Positions 16,793 to 24,881 of a stretch of DNA of 33,634 nucleotides are shown piece by piece. The position numbers and the translations under genes are program-made. The notes beneath the pieces are model-generated. The model did no database searches. It saw only the letters and a program-made list of their open reading frames with translations, and had not been told where the DNA came from. This stretch comes from Planctomycetaceae bacterium (GTDB taxonomy: Bacteria; Planctomycetota; Planctomycetia; Pirellulales; Pirellulaceae): positions 1 to 33,634 of the forward strand of contig DUDC01000076.1 in NCBI GenBank assembly GCA_012959465.1. The letters run 5' to 3'. Numbering within the stretch: the first letter of the stretch is position 1; the number at the start of each line of letters is the position of its first letter.

Positions 16793-19700
16793 ATGCCACG
16801 TTGCCCGCATATCCTCATTCTGTTTTGTGTAAGTTTTGTCGCAATTCTAACGCGGAACGGACTCGCCGAGACGAAGGGTCTTTCGCATTCGGAACTTCGT
16901 GAGTTGGTACAGACAGAATTGGACCGGCAGCGTATTCCTGGATTGACGCTAGCGGTCTATAGCGAGGGGGACATCTACTTCAACGAAGGGTTTGGCTGGG
17001 CCGATCTAGAGCATCGCGTTCCAGCCGCGGCTAGTACCAAATATCGAACTGCATCGATTGCTAAACCGATGACATCCACCGTGTTGTTGCGTCTGGCTGA
17101 GCGTGGCAAGTTGGATTTGGACGCCGACATTCGTGAATACTATCCCGATTTTCCGGCCAAACGATGGCCGGTGACCAGCCGCCAGCTCTTGGGTCATCTT
17201 GGCGGCATTCGTCATTACAAAAATCGCAATGAACCTCAATCGGCTCGTCACTTCTTCACGACAGCCAGCGCAATTAAAGTCTTCGCTGATGACCCGCTGA
17301 TGCACGAGCCGGGAAGCAAATACCAGTACAGCTCGTTTGGCTACAATCTTCTCGGCGCAGTCGCCGAGGGCGCCGCCGACCAACCATTCCAGCAGCTTCT
17401 CAAGCGGTATGTTTGGGAACCAGCCGGAATGAACTCTACGACCATTGATGACACGTTCACAATCATTCCGCACCGGGCTCGAGGCTACGCTCGTTACACA
17501 CCGGCCCAGATCGCTCAATTTCCAGCGGGCCATCGTTACCAGCCCGGCGTGGTCTACAACGCCCCACTCCACGACACGAGCATGAAGATTCCAGGTGGCG
17601 GTCTAGTTTCAACGGCCGGCGACCTGGTTCGGTTTGCAGTTGCTCTTCACGGTCACGTGTTGCTTAAGGAGTCGAGTCTCAAGCAAGCCTGGAGACGTCA
17701 ACAGCTGACCGCTGGTGGTGAGACGAAGTACGGACTTGGTTGGAGCGTTCACGATGACGGTTCGATCTCGCATTCCGGTGGTCAGGCCGGGACATCGACG
17801 CTGCTGATTCATCACCCCGAACACCGTTTCGCGGTCGCAGCGATGTGTAATCTACAACGAGCCAATCTCCGCACGCTTTGCCAGACGATTACAAATCGAT
17901 TTCTGCCCGCAGAACCAACCGTGGAACTGGATCTCGTCTCAAAGTTGCGGGAGGTGATCAAATGGGAGGTCAAGCAAAAGGACCTGCCGGCCTTTTCTAT
18001 CGCAATTGTCGATGGCAATGAAACCGTCTGGTCGGAGGGATTCGGAATTGTCAATTCCAAAACTAAGACTCCCGCCACGGCGGACACGGTGTATCGCGTC
18101 GGTTCTGTTTCCAAGTTATTTACCGACATGGCAGTCATGCAGTTAGTGGAACGAGGGGAGCTGGATTTGGAAGCAGATATCCGTGAATTGCTACCAAACT
18201 TCCAACCCGTCAACCCGTACAAAAGGGCGCTGACGTTGGCCCAGCTAATGTCACACCGATCGGGTTTGGTGCGTGAATCGCCGGTGGGCAACTACTTCGA
18301 CGCGACCGAACCCAGTTTGGCGGCGACTGTGGCCAGCCTGAATCAAACAGAACTGGTCTATCCGCCGAACACACGCACAAAATACTCAAATGCAGGTGTC
18401 TCAGTCGTCGGATTGGCGTTGCAAACGAAGACAAGAGTGCGTTTTGAAGACTATCTAAAGCAGACCTTCCTCGACCCGATCGGAATGAAGAACAGTGCCT
18501 TCGAGCGCACCGAGAATATCGATGCGGCACTCGCTGAGGCCTGGATGTGGACGGTTGATGGGCGTCGGTTTGTGGCGCCGAAATTCGCACTTGGAACAGC
18601 ACCTGCTGGAAGCCTATATTCGAGCGTCAATGATCTGTCGATATTCCTAAAGGTCATCTTCAACGATGGCAAGTTAGGAGGTCAACAAATCATCAAAGCC
18701 GATACGCTCAAGCGGATGATGACGCCAACTATGGATGCCGGTGGCAAACCGCTTCCTTTTGGAATTGGATTCAGCCTATCGGATTTTGACGGGCAAAAGT
18801 CTATCGGCCATGGCGGGGCCATTTATGGGTTCGCAACGCAATTGAAAGCGATCCCCGAGTCGAAGTTGGGTGTGGCAGCCGTCGCTTCGTTGGATGGCGC
18901 CAACGGTGTCGTTCGGCGTATAACAGACTATGCACTTCGCCTACTGCTTGCCAAAAAGAACGGCACGCAGCCACCGAGTTACCAGCGTTCTGAGCCTCTT
19001 TCTTTGCCGCGGGCCAGAGAGCTATCGGGGTTGTATAAGAGCGGCGACGAGAGTCTTCGTCTAATTGAGCGGGGCGGCCGACTGTACCTTCGTCGCGGCT
19101 CGCATCGTCGAGAAATTCGTCAGGTCAATGGCCGTTTGGTTCCCGACGACGTGCACGGGTTCGGTCCATTCTGGGAGACACCTGGGCCCGATCAACTGAC
19201 CCTCAATGGCACTCGTTTCGACAGGATCCCGGACAAACTTCCTGCAGAGATGCCGGCACGTTGGCGAGGTCTTGTCGGTGAATACGGTTGGGATCACAAC
19301 ACACTGTATATCCTCGAAGAGCAAGGCAAACTGTATGCCTTGATCGAGTGGTTCTATTACTATCCGTTGACCGAAATCAGTGACTCCGTGTTCGCGTTCC
19401 CCGATTTCGGCCTCTACCATGGAGAAAAACTGAATTTCCTGCGGGGCGGCGGCTATCGACAGGCAGCGGGTGTGGAGGCGGCAAACGTAACATTCCCTCG
19501 GCGAGAAGTTGGCACCGAAGCCGGCGTTACGTTTCGAATCAAGCCGATCCGGCCGGTTAACGAATTGTTAAAAGAAGCCCTGCAAGCGACACCACCCAAA
19601 GAGAATGGTCCGTTTCTGCGAACCGACCTAGTCGATGTGCAAAAGCTGGACGAGTCGATCAAATTGGATATCCGATATGCCAGCGACAACAATTTCATGG

Positions 19701-20179
19701 GTTCGGTGTTCTATCGTCAAGAGCGGGCGTTCATGCAGCGTCGAGCCGCCGAGGCCGTTCGCAAAGTTCACCGAGAGCTCGCCAGCCTCGGCTATGGAAT
19801 TTTGATCCACGATGCTTATCGACCGTGGTACGTTACCAAGACCTTTTGGGATGCGACGCCCGGTTCGATGAAGGACTTCGTTGCCAACCCCACGAATGGG
19901 TCACGGCACAATCGAGGCTGTGCCGTGGACCTCACGCTCTACCATCTACATAGCGGGAAGCCGGCGCAAATGGTGGCGGGCTATGACGAGTTTTCCCAGC
20001 GTTCGTTCCCGGCCTATCCGGGAGGTACCGCACGTGAACGTTGGCATCGCGAGTTGCTACGTCATTACATGCAACAAGCTGACTTCACGATCTACGAATT
20101 CGAATGGTGGCATTTCGACTACAAGGACTGGAGGCGGTACCCCATCTTGAACAAGACGTTTGAGGAGATTGAGGACTGA
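16793..20179 (+). CDS. Exported fusion: two serine beta-lactamase/PBP-like domains plus VanX-type D-Ala-D-Ala dipeptidase
   Basis: A 1128-residue protein. A signal peptide (ILILFCVSFVAIL, then LAETKG) predicts export. The first serine beta-lactamase/PBP domain (about 30-385) has SIAK (Ser88, Lys91), YSS (Tyr179) and HSGG (His327). The second (about 390-750) has SVSK (Ser438, Lys441), YSN (531-533) and HGG (673-675). After a linker with a DUF3471-like beta region (about 770-925), residues about 940-1128 form an M15D peptidase: YRPW (Arg1010), the S-x-H-x-x-G-x-x-x-D zinc motif (His1039, Asp1046) and EWWH (Glu1104, His1107). VanX enzymes split D-Ala-D-Ala dipeptide. The serine domains are esterase, D-amino-peptidase or DD-peptidase candidates. 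An earlier in-frame start (16634) is less likely because 16793 begins the signal peptide. The alpha/beta hydrolase gene starts 4 bases after the stop. The domain calls are firm; the substrate is inferred. Confidence 0.9.
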   Translation: MPRCPHILILFCVSFVAILTRNGLAETKGLSHSELRELVQTELDRQRIPGLTLAVYSEGDIYFNEGFGWADLEHRVPAAASTKYRTASIAKPMTSTVLLRLAERGKLDLDADIREYYPDFPAKRWPVTSRQLLGHLGGIRHYKNRNEPQSARHFFTTASAIKVFADDPLMHEPGSKYQYSSFGYNLLGAVAEGAADQPFQQLLKRYVWEPAGMNSTTIDDTFTIIPHRARGYARYTPAQIAQFPAGHRYQPGVVYNAPLHDTSMKIPGGGLVSTAGDLVRFAVALHGHVLLKESSLKQAWRRQQLTAGGETKYGLGWSVHDDGSISHSGGQAGTSTLLIHHPEHRFAVAAMCNLQRANLRTLCQTITNRFLPAEPTVELDLVSKLREVIKWEVKQKDLPAFSIAIVDGNETVWSEGFGIVNSKTKTPATADTVYRVGSVSKLFTDMAVMQLVERGELDLEADIRELLPNFQPVNPYKRALTLAQLMSHRSGLVRESPVGNYFDATEPSLAATVASLNQTELVYPPNTRTKYSNAGVSVVGLALQTKTRVRFEDYLKQTFLDPIGMKNSAFERTENIDAALAEAWMWTVDGRRFVAPKFALGTAPAGSLYSSVNDLSIFLKVIFNDGKLGGQQIIKADTLKRMMTPTMDAGGKPLPFGIGFSLSDFDGQKSIGHGGAIYGFATQLKAIPESKLGVAAVASLDGANGVVRRITDYALRLLLAKKNGTQPPSYQRSEPLSLPRARELSGLYKSGDESLRLIERGGRLYLRRGSHRREIRQVNGRLVPDDVHGFGPFWETPGPDQLTLNGTRFDRIPDKLPAEMPARWRGLVGEYGWDHNTLYILEEQGKLYALIEWFYYYPLTEISDSVFAFPDFGLYHGEKLNFLRGGGYRQAAGVEAANVTFPRREVGTEAGVTFRIKPIRPVNELLKEALQATPPKENGPFLRTDLVDVQKLDESIKLDIRYASDNNFMGSVFYRQERAFMQRRAAEAVRKVHRELASLGYGILIHDAYRPWYVTKTFWDATPGSMKDFVANPTNGSRHNRGCAVDLTLYHLHSGKPAQMVAGYDEFSQRSFPAYPGGTARERWHRELLRHYMQQADFTIYEFEWWHFDYKDWRRYPILNKTFEEIED

Positions 20180-20183
20180 TATC

Positions 20184-21197
20184 ATGAGCCGAATGTTGCA
20201 ACAAATGTTGGCGGTGACGTTGTTGGGCTTCCTTCCGTGCTGCGTTTTAATCGCCAGCGAACCAGAAGAGGTGTTCAAGGCGACCGATAGCATCAAGAGC
20301 TTTCACGACGACCGAGCGGATGCGATGCAGTGCCTGGCTCACTATCGATGGGTGCCGTCGAGTTTTTCCGTTGAAGTTCACCTGGCGCCGGAGAAGGTGA
20401 CCTACGACCGTCGCGTCTCTTTTCCCTCGCCCCAACCTTCGGGCGACGATACGAACGATCTGGTCGCCATGGAGTGGTTTTTCGCTCGTGACTCCGGTGG
20501 AGATGTATGTCGAGCTCCGGCAATTGTTGTAGTCCACGAATCGGGGAGCAACATGGCCGTTGGCCGGTTGATCGCCCAACTACTGTGCAAGAAAAAGTAC
20601 CACACGTTCCTGCTCTATTTGCCGGGCTACGGATCCCGTCGTCTCGATAAAGAGGCGTCGCTGAAGACCAATTTCCTCAAGCTGGTGGCCCAAGGAATCA
20701 CGGATGTCCGCCGAGCTCGCGACGCCGTCGCCGTATTACCCCATATCGACCCCGACACGATTGCCGTACAGGGCACAAGTCTCGGTGGCTTCGTCGTCGC
20801 CGATTCCGCCGCGCTTGATGCGGCGTTTACCCATACATTCATCATGCTTGCTGGCGGCGATCTGGCGGGTGTGATTTTGAACGGGGCTAAAGACGCGGGC
20901 AAGGTCCGCGAACGGCTTAACCGCGATGGGATCAGCGACGAGCAGATCAAGGCGAATGCGTACGAAATCGAACCTCTCCGAATTGCTCATCGAATGAACG
21001 CCAAACGCACATGGCTCTTTTCGGCAGTAAAGGACCAAGTCGTTCCCTTGGAGCATGGAATCAAGTTGGCAAAAGCAATTCCACTTGGCGAGGGTCACCA
21101 CATTCGTTTGCCCGGAAATCACTACTCGACAATCATATTTCTTCCCGCGGTGATCGAACGGATCGTCACCGAGTTGGAAGTGAGCCAGACGCGCTAG
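20184..21197 (+). CDS. Exported alpha/beta hydrolase
   Basis: A 337-residue alpha/beta hydrolase. The N-terminus (MLAVTLLGFLPCCVLIAS) is a probable signal peptide; the cysteines do not fit a lipobox well because Pro precedes the first. The catalytic triad is visible: nucleophile Ser199 in GTSLGG, Asp284 in VKDQVVP and His313 in GNHYST. The oxyanion region is near VVHESGSNM. The start at 20184 is chosen because GAGG lies 9 bases upstream and the signal peptide begins there; a reading frame from 20160 would overlap the upstream gene. It starts 4 bases after the VanX-fusion stop and is followed after 26 bases by the sulfatase, so the three form an operon. It could be an esterase or peptidase acting with them outside the cytoplasm; the substrate is unknown. 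Confidence 0.83.
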   Translation: MSRMLQQMLAVTLLGFLPCCVLIASEPEEVFKATDSIKSFHDDRADAMQCLAHYRWVPSSFSVEVHLAPEKVTYDRRVSFPSPQPSGDDTNDLVAMEWFFARDSGGDVCRAPAIVVVHESGSNMAVGRLIAQLLCKKKYHTFLLYLPGYGSRRLDKEASLKTNFLKLVAQGITDVRRARDAVAVLPHIDPDTIAVQGTSLGGFVVADSAALDAAFTHTFIMLAGGDLAGVILNGAKDAGKVRERLNRDGISDEQIKANAYEIEPLRIAHRMNAKRTWLFSAVKDQVVPLEHGIKLAKAIPLGEGHHIRLPGNHYSTIIFLPAVIERIVTELEVSQTR

Positions 21198-21223
21198 CGT
21201 TGGTTTTCTTTGGAGACATAAGA

Positions 21224-22807
21224 ATGAAGTACGGCACCAGCGTGAGGCCTTTGCTGGTATTGGTTCTATCCCAAGTCGTCGTTTTCTCGGCGGGCATCAT
21301 TGGCAGCGCGGACGAACCAGTACGACCGAACGTCGTGTTTATCCTGGCGGACGATTTGGGTTGGCGTGACCTAAGCGTGGCAGGAAGTGAGTTTTACGAG
21401 AGTCCGCATGTCGACCGCATCGCCAATGAGGGAATGCGATTCATGCGTGGTTATGCAGCTTGCCAGGTCTGTAGCCCCTCTCGGGCCAGCATCATGACGG
21501 GTAAGTACCCAGCGCGACTGAACATTACTGACTGGATCGGCGCAGCTGCAGGAACGGATTGGAAGCGAAACACTCGACTACTCCCGGCGCAATACGAACG
21601 ACATTTACCACACGATGACCTTTCGATAGCCGAGGCATTTCGCAAAAGTGGCTACCGTACATTCTTCGCTGGGAAATGGCATCTCGGTGGTGACGGATCC
21701 TTTCCGGAAGATCATGGATTTGAAATCAATGTGGGTGGACACCATCGCGGGTCGCCACCTGGTGGTTTTTTCTCACCGTACAAGAACCCCAAAATGAATG
21801 ACGGGCCAACAGGCGAATCATTGCCGATCCGCCTCGGTGAGGAGGCTGCGAGTTTTATTGAACAACACCAGGACGAACCGTTTTTCTGTTTTCTGTCGTT
21901 CTATTCAGTCCACGCTCCACTTCAGACGACCCACCAGCTGTGGGACAAATACCGACAAAAGGCAATTCGAAATCCAAAGCCCGATAGCCGCTTTATTATC
22001 GATCGCACCACCCCGGTTCGACAAGTGCAAGATCATCCCGTCTACGGCGGAATGGTCGAGGCGATGGACACCGGGATCGGAAAGGTCTTGACGACTCTTG
22101 ACCGCCTCAATCTTACAGAGAACACAATTGTTGTATTCACGTCAGACAATGGCGGCGTTTCGGCGGGCGACGGCAAGGCAACAAGCAACCTTCCGCTGCG
22201 CGGTGGAAAAGGTCGACAGTGGGAGGGTGGTATCCGCGAGCCGTACTATATTCGCTGGCCGGGTGTCGTAAAGTCTGGATCGAGGTCTTCCGTTCCTGTC
22301 ATTGGAACGGACTTTTATCCGACACTCCTTGAACTGGCTGGTCTGCCACTCCAACCGAAGCAACACGTGGACGGCATCAGCCTAGTTCCGCTTATCCGGG
22401 GCGAAACGACTAAGCGGCGGGATCTCTTTTGGCATTATCCACACTACGGAAATCAAGGTGGCGAGCCATCTGCCATCATCCTTAGCGACGACTGGAAACT
22501 CATTCATTATTACGAGGATGGACGTCGCGAGTTGTACCAGGTCACCGAGGACGTCGGTGAACAACATGACAAGGCAGACACACATCCCGACAAAGTCAAA
22601 CAGCTAGGGCAACGGCTCGAGGCCTGGCTGGCCGAAACCGATGCGAAGATGCCGACAGACAACCCCAATTTTAGTGAGGATCGCGCCGAGCAGAACCGCC
22701 AGCGAATTCGAAATCGCGATCTACCGAATCTCGAGGCGGCTGCCGCCAACGTTCTCAAGAAAAGCTGGCTGCCCAATCCGACGTGGTGGGGAACGCTGAA
22801 GAATTAA
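21224..22807 (+). CDS. Sulfatase (arylsulfatase family, formylglycine type)
   Basis: A 527-residue exported sulfatase. The signature CSPSRASIMTGKYPAR holds Cys83, which would be oxidised to formylglycine in C-x-P-S-R sites. Metal-binding residues are seen in NVVFILADDLGW (Asp-Asp) and in FTSDNGG; FFAGKWHLGG supplies the lysine and histidine of the active site. The N-terminus has a hydrophobic signal peptide (LLVLVLSQVVVFSAGIIG). The start at 21224 is supported by GGAGA 7 bases upstream; a longer frame starts inside the preceding gene. Family members hydrolyse sulfate esters from sulfated polysaccharides or small aryl sulfates, and planctomycetes typically carry many. No maturase gene is in the window. 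It is the last gene of the operon with the serine hydrolase-VanX and alpha/beta hydrolase genes. The substrate is unknown. Confidence 0.95.
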   Translation: MKYGTSVRPLLVLVLSQVVVFSAGIIGSADEPVRPNVVFILADDLGWRDLSVAGSEFYESPHVDRIANEGMRFMRGYAACQVCSPSRASIMTGKYPARLNITDWIGAAAGTDWKRNTRLLPAQYERHLPHDDLSIAEAFRKSGYRTFFAGKWHLGGDGSFPEDHGFEINVGGHHRGSPPGGFFSPYKNPKMNDGPTGESLPIRLGEEAASFIEQHQDEPFFCFLSFYSVHAPLQTTHQLWDKYRQKAIRNPKPDSRFIIDRTTPVRQVQDHPVYGGMVEAMDTGIGKVLTTLDRLNLTENTIVVFTSDNGGVSAGDGKATSNLPLRGGKGRQWEGGIREPYYIRWPGVVKSGSRSSVPVIGTDFYPTLLELAGLPLQPKQHVDGISLVPLIRGETTKRRDLFWHYPHYGNQGGEPSAIILSDDWKLIHYYEDGRRELYQVTEDVGEQHDKADTHPDKVKQLGQRLEAWLAETDAKMPTDNPNFSEDRAEQNRQRIRNRDLPNLEAAAANVLKKSWLPNPTWWGTLKN

Positions 22808-22835
22808 GGGAGATGAGCTAGGCAATGTGTGGTGA

Positions 22836-22998
22836 TACAAGCACGAAGCGCCAACGAGTGAGTGAGTCTAAATCTCTTAGTGTCTTCGCGTCTTCGTGTG
22901 AAACCATGATCAATGCCCACACAAAGGCACGAAGTTCTTTTGGGGGGCGCAGCTAAGCAAGTGAGTGCGACTTTTGCATGACTCACCCGCTGGTGAGT
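22836..22998. repeat. Expanded and partly eroded copy of repeat family B
   Basis: Bases 22836-22868 repeat the family B arm (TACAAGCACGAAGC start, then CGAGTGAGTGAGTC) with one substitution and a 4-base GAGT duplication relative to the arm at 14176-14204 read in reverse. Bases about 22979-22994 (TGACTCACCCGCTGGTGA) resemble the start of the opposite arm, so the element seems split by about 110 bases. That inner part contains CTTCGTG (22892-22898) and CACGAAG (22928-22934). The gap of 369 bases after the sulfatase holds this repeat and no gene. Confidence 0.5.
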
Positions 22999-23024
22999 TA
23001 TTTATTTATTTATTTTTTTATTTA
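22981..23024 (+). terminator. Possible intrinsic terminator after the sulfatase operon
   Basis: ACTCACC (22981-22987) and GGTGAGT (22992-22998) form a perfect 7-bp stem with a 4-base loop, followed by a tract of TTTA repeats and a T-run to about 23024. The stem also looks like part of a family B repeat arm. Distance to the sulfatase stop is about 175 bases. The tail is T-rich but interrupted, so activity is only plausible. Confidence 0.35.
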
Positions 23025-23176
23025 GCTTGGCCCGAAATAGCCAAATCCGGCCTCCGAAGACTGGAACTGCGGCTCAATCCTTCCCTTGGAGGCGACCGAA
23101 AAAGGATTGTAGCCATCCATGGATGTTGATAGATTATTTAGGTGGCTGCTGATCGTTCGAGATTGGAGATTTCGCT

Positions 23177-24514
23177 ATGCAATCCTTCCTGGCTCCGCTT
23201 CAGTCAAACAGCCCTCGTCTCTTGCGAGTGGGCTCCCGGCGTTGGTTCCTAGAAGTCGGAGCGGCTGGACTGGGTGGCCTAGCACTCACGGCGGCAGGCA
23301 GCGAGCAGCGCAATAGCAATTCAAAGCCGAAATCGGTGATTCTCTTTTGGCTATCCGGCGGTCCAAGCCATATCGATATGTGGGATCCGAAACCCGGCGC
23401 TCCGCGGGAAATCCGAGGGCCCTACGGCGTGATTCCCACCAACGTGCCTGGCATTCAATTTGGTGAACACCTACCGTTGCAGGCCTCAATCGCCGACAAA
23501 CTATCGGTGATCCGCTCGGTCGACTGTAGTGCGAGTAACCACACCCCCATAACAATGCAGGCCGGAAATCCTTTGGCCCGGCGAACCAATGACGGAAACG
23601 ATGGAGGTGGTTATCCCTCGATGGGCTCGGTGGCTGCCAAGTTTCGCGGTCCTAACGACCCGGATATGCCAGCGTTCGTTGGACTGGCAAACTCCTGGGC
23701 TTCCGACGTCTGGGAATCGGGCGACATGGGGAGCGACTTTGCACCCGTGAAAGGACACGAACTCGCCGGTAAGTTCGCCATGCCCAAAGGGATCAACGTC
23801 GAGCGACTGCAAGATCGCGAACAACTTCGTCAGCAATTCGAGCGTTTTGGCAGCGAAATCGACAACCATCGGGTCCTAGATCGAGTCGATCGACATACGC
23901 GACAGGCATACGAAATGGTCCTTTCGGGTAAAGTCCAACAGGCTTTTAAGATCGACGAAGAAACTGACAAAACCAAGGGTGCGTTTGGGAAAGACAGCAT
24001 TGGGCAGAAGGCCCTCTTGGCGAGACGACTTGTGGAAGCCGGGGTCTCGTTTGTTCTTGTCAGCGGTGCTTGGGGTTATTTCGATCATCATGGCGACAAC
24101 GTTCGCTGGGGTGGAATTGCAAAGGGCCTCACCCCACTTCTGCCGCGAGTCGACCGAACGCTCCACGCGCTTGTGAACGACCTGGATCAACGTGGGTTAT
24201 TGGACAGCACGTTGATTCTCATGATGGGAGAATTTGGCAGATCGCCGGTCATCAATAAGGAAGCCGGTCGCGACCATTGGACCAGCGTGATGTCCATGGT
24301 GGTCGCTGGGGGCGGACTACCCCACGGGCAGGTGATCGGTTCCACTGGGAGTCGTGGAGGCGAGATCGCGTCTAGTCCGGTTCGTCCACAGGATTTGGCC
24401 GCCACCACATTCAGGCATCTGGGCATCGACTTAAACGCTCATTGGGTCAATTCGGGCGGCCGGCCCATTCCGATCATTCAAGAGGGTGGACGTCCGATAC
24501 CGGAGTTATTGTAG
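23177..24514 (+). CDS. DUF1501 family protein with Tat signal
   Basis: A complete 445-residue DUF1501 protein. The N-terminus has a twin-arginine motif (SRRWFLEVGAAGLGGLAL, Arg21-Arg22), predicting Tat export. Family marks are FWLSGGPSHIDMWDPKPGAP, NVPGIQFGEHLP, ARRLVEAGVSFVLV, MMGEFGRSPVINKEAGRDHW and AGGGLPHGQVIGSTG. The region through GQVIGST is shared with the partial DUF1501 protein at the left edge, so they belong to the same subgroup. ATG 23177 is preceded by GGAGA 7 bases upstream. No PSD1 partner is adjacent; a 369-base repeat-rich gap separates it from the upstream sulfatase gene, suggesting separate transcription. Function is not established. Confidence 0.93.
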   Translation: MQSFLAPLQSNSPRLLRVGSRRWFLEVGAAGLGGLALTAAGSEQRNSNSKPKSVILFWLSGGPSHIDMWDPKPGAPREIRGPYGVIPTNVPGIQFGEHLPLQASIADKLSVIRSVDCSASNHTPITMQAGNPLARRTNDGNDGGGYPSMGSVAAKFRGPNDPDMPAFVGLANSWASDVWESGDMGSDFAPVKGHELAGKFAMPKGINVERLQDREQLRQQFERFGSEIDNHRVLDRVDRHTRQAYEMVLSGKVQQAFKIDEETDKTKGAFGKDSIGQKALLARRLVEAGVSFVLVSGAWGYFDHHGDNVRWGGIAKGLTPLLPRVDRTLHALVNDLDQRGLLDSTLILMMGEFGRSPVINKEAGRDHWTSVMSMVVAGGGLPHGQVIGSTGSRGGEIASSPVRPQDLAATTFRHLGIDLNAHWVNSGGRPIPIIQEGGRPIPELL

Positions 24515-24881
24515 GCGCGGGCCAATCACCGGTCAGTCTTACCGTAGACCGCTCAACCGTCTTTGACGTCGCGATCTCGTGTTTAAGCTGGGCAACGGCG
24601 AGTCGTTTGGTGCGACACCGGCCAACTCTTTCTACGCTCCGACAAGGCCCTTTACTGCGTTGGCATTAAAAAATAGTCTCTCAGCCGGCACGCGTTAGCG
24701 TCCGGTTCTCGTCGCAAGGATGCCCACCCTCCACCACAAGAACCGTGGGTTAGTGCGCCGATGGCGGATTTGCCGAAACAATACGAAACAGATAAAAGCA
24801 GCGAACCCTGACACTCTTCCGTCGGTCCCTGCTCACAGCACTTGTATTTCGCCTCCGTCCGTCTCTTTTTACAGCTTTGTC
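24515..24881. other. Intergenic region before rtcB with palindromic repeat
   Basis: No gene is convincing in this 367-base gap. A reading frame open from 24720 continues into the RtcB gene but its first 54 residues have no RtcB character. The one notable feature is the palindromic repeat at 24684-24707, listed separately. No terminator hairpin with a T-run is visible after the DUF1501 stop. Confidence 0.4.
24684..24707. repeat. CCGG-bounded palindromic repeat, family C
   Basis: The unit runs CCGG-CA-CGC-GTTA-GCG-T-CCGG, an imperfect hairpin whose outer CCGG and inner CGC/GCG pair. The form CCGGCACGCGTTAGCGTCCGG recalls a dispersed intergenic motif that I believe recurs in planctomycete genomes; this is from memory, and no second copy is seen here. 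It lies between the DUF1501 gene and the RtcB gene. Confidence 0.4.

Noticed and set aside
16432..16902. A plus-strand frame across the hairpin region before the serine hydrolase gene.
   Set aside because: It overlaps the signal-peptide start of the real gene, has no recognisable domain, and crosses the hairpins; a minus-strand frame of similar length is equally possible, which suggests chance openness.
17006..17572. A 188-codon minus-strand reading frame inside the first serine hydrolase domain.
   Set aside because: The plus-strand frame carries all catalytic motifs of the family there; the opposite frame has none and is explained by codon complementarity.
22836..23176. Possible small gene or RNA in the repeat-rich gap after the sulfatase.
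   Set aside because: Readings in it are repeat-derived and short, lacking a start with a ribosome-binding site; no tRNA, rRNA or known RNA motif was recognised.
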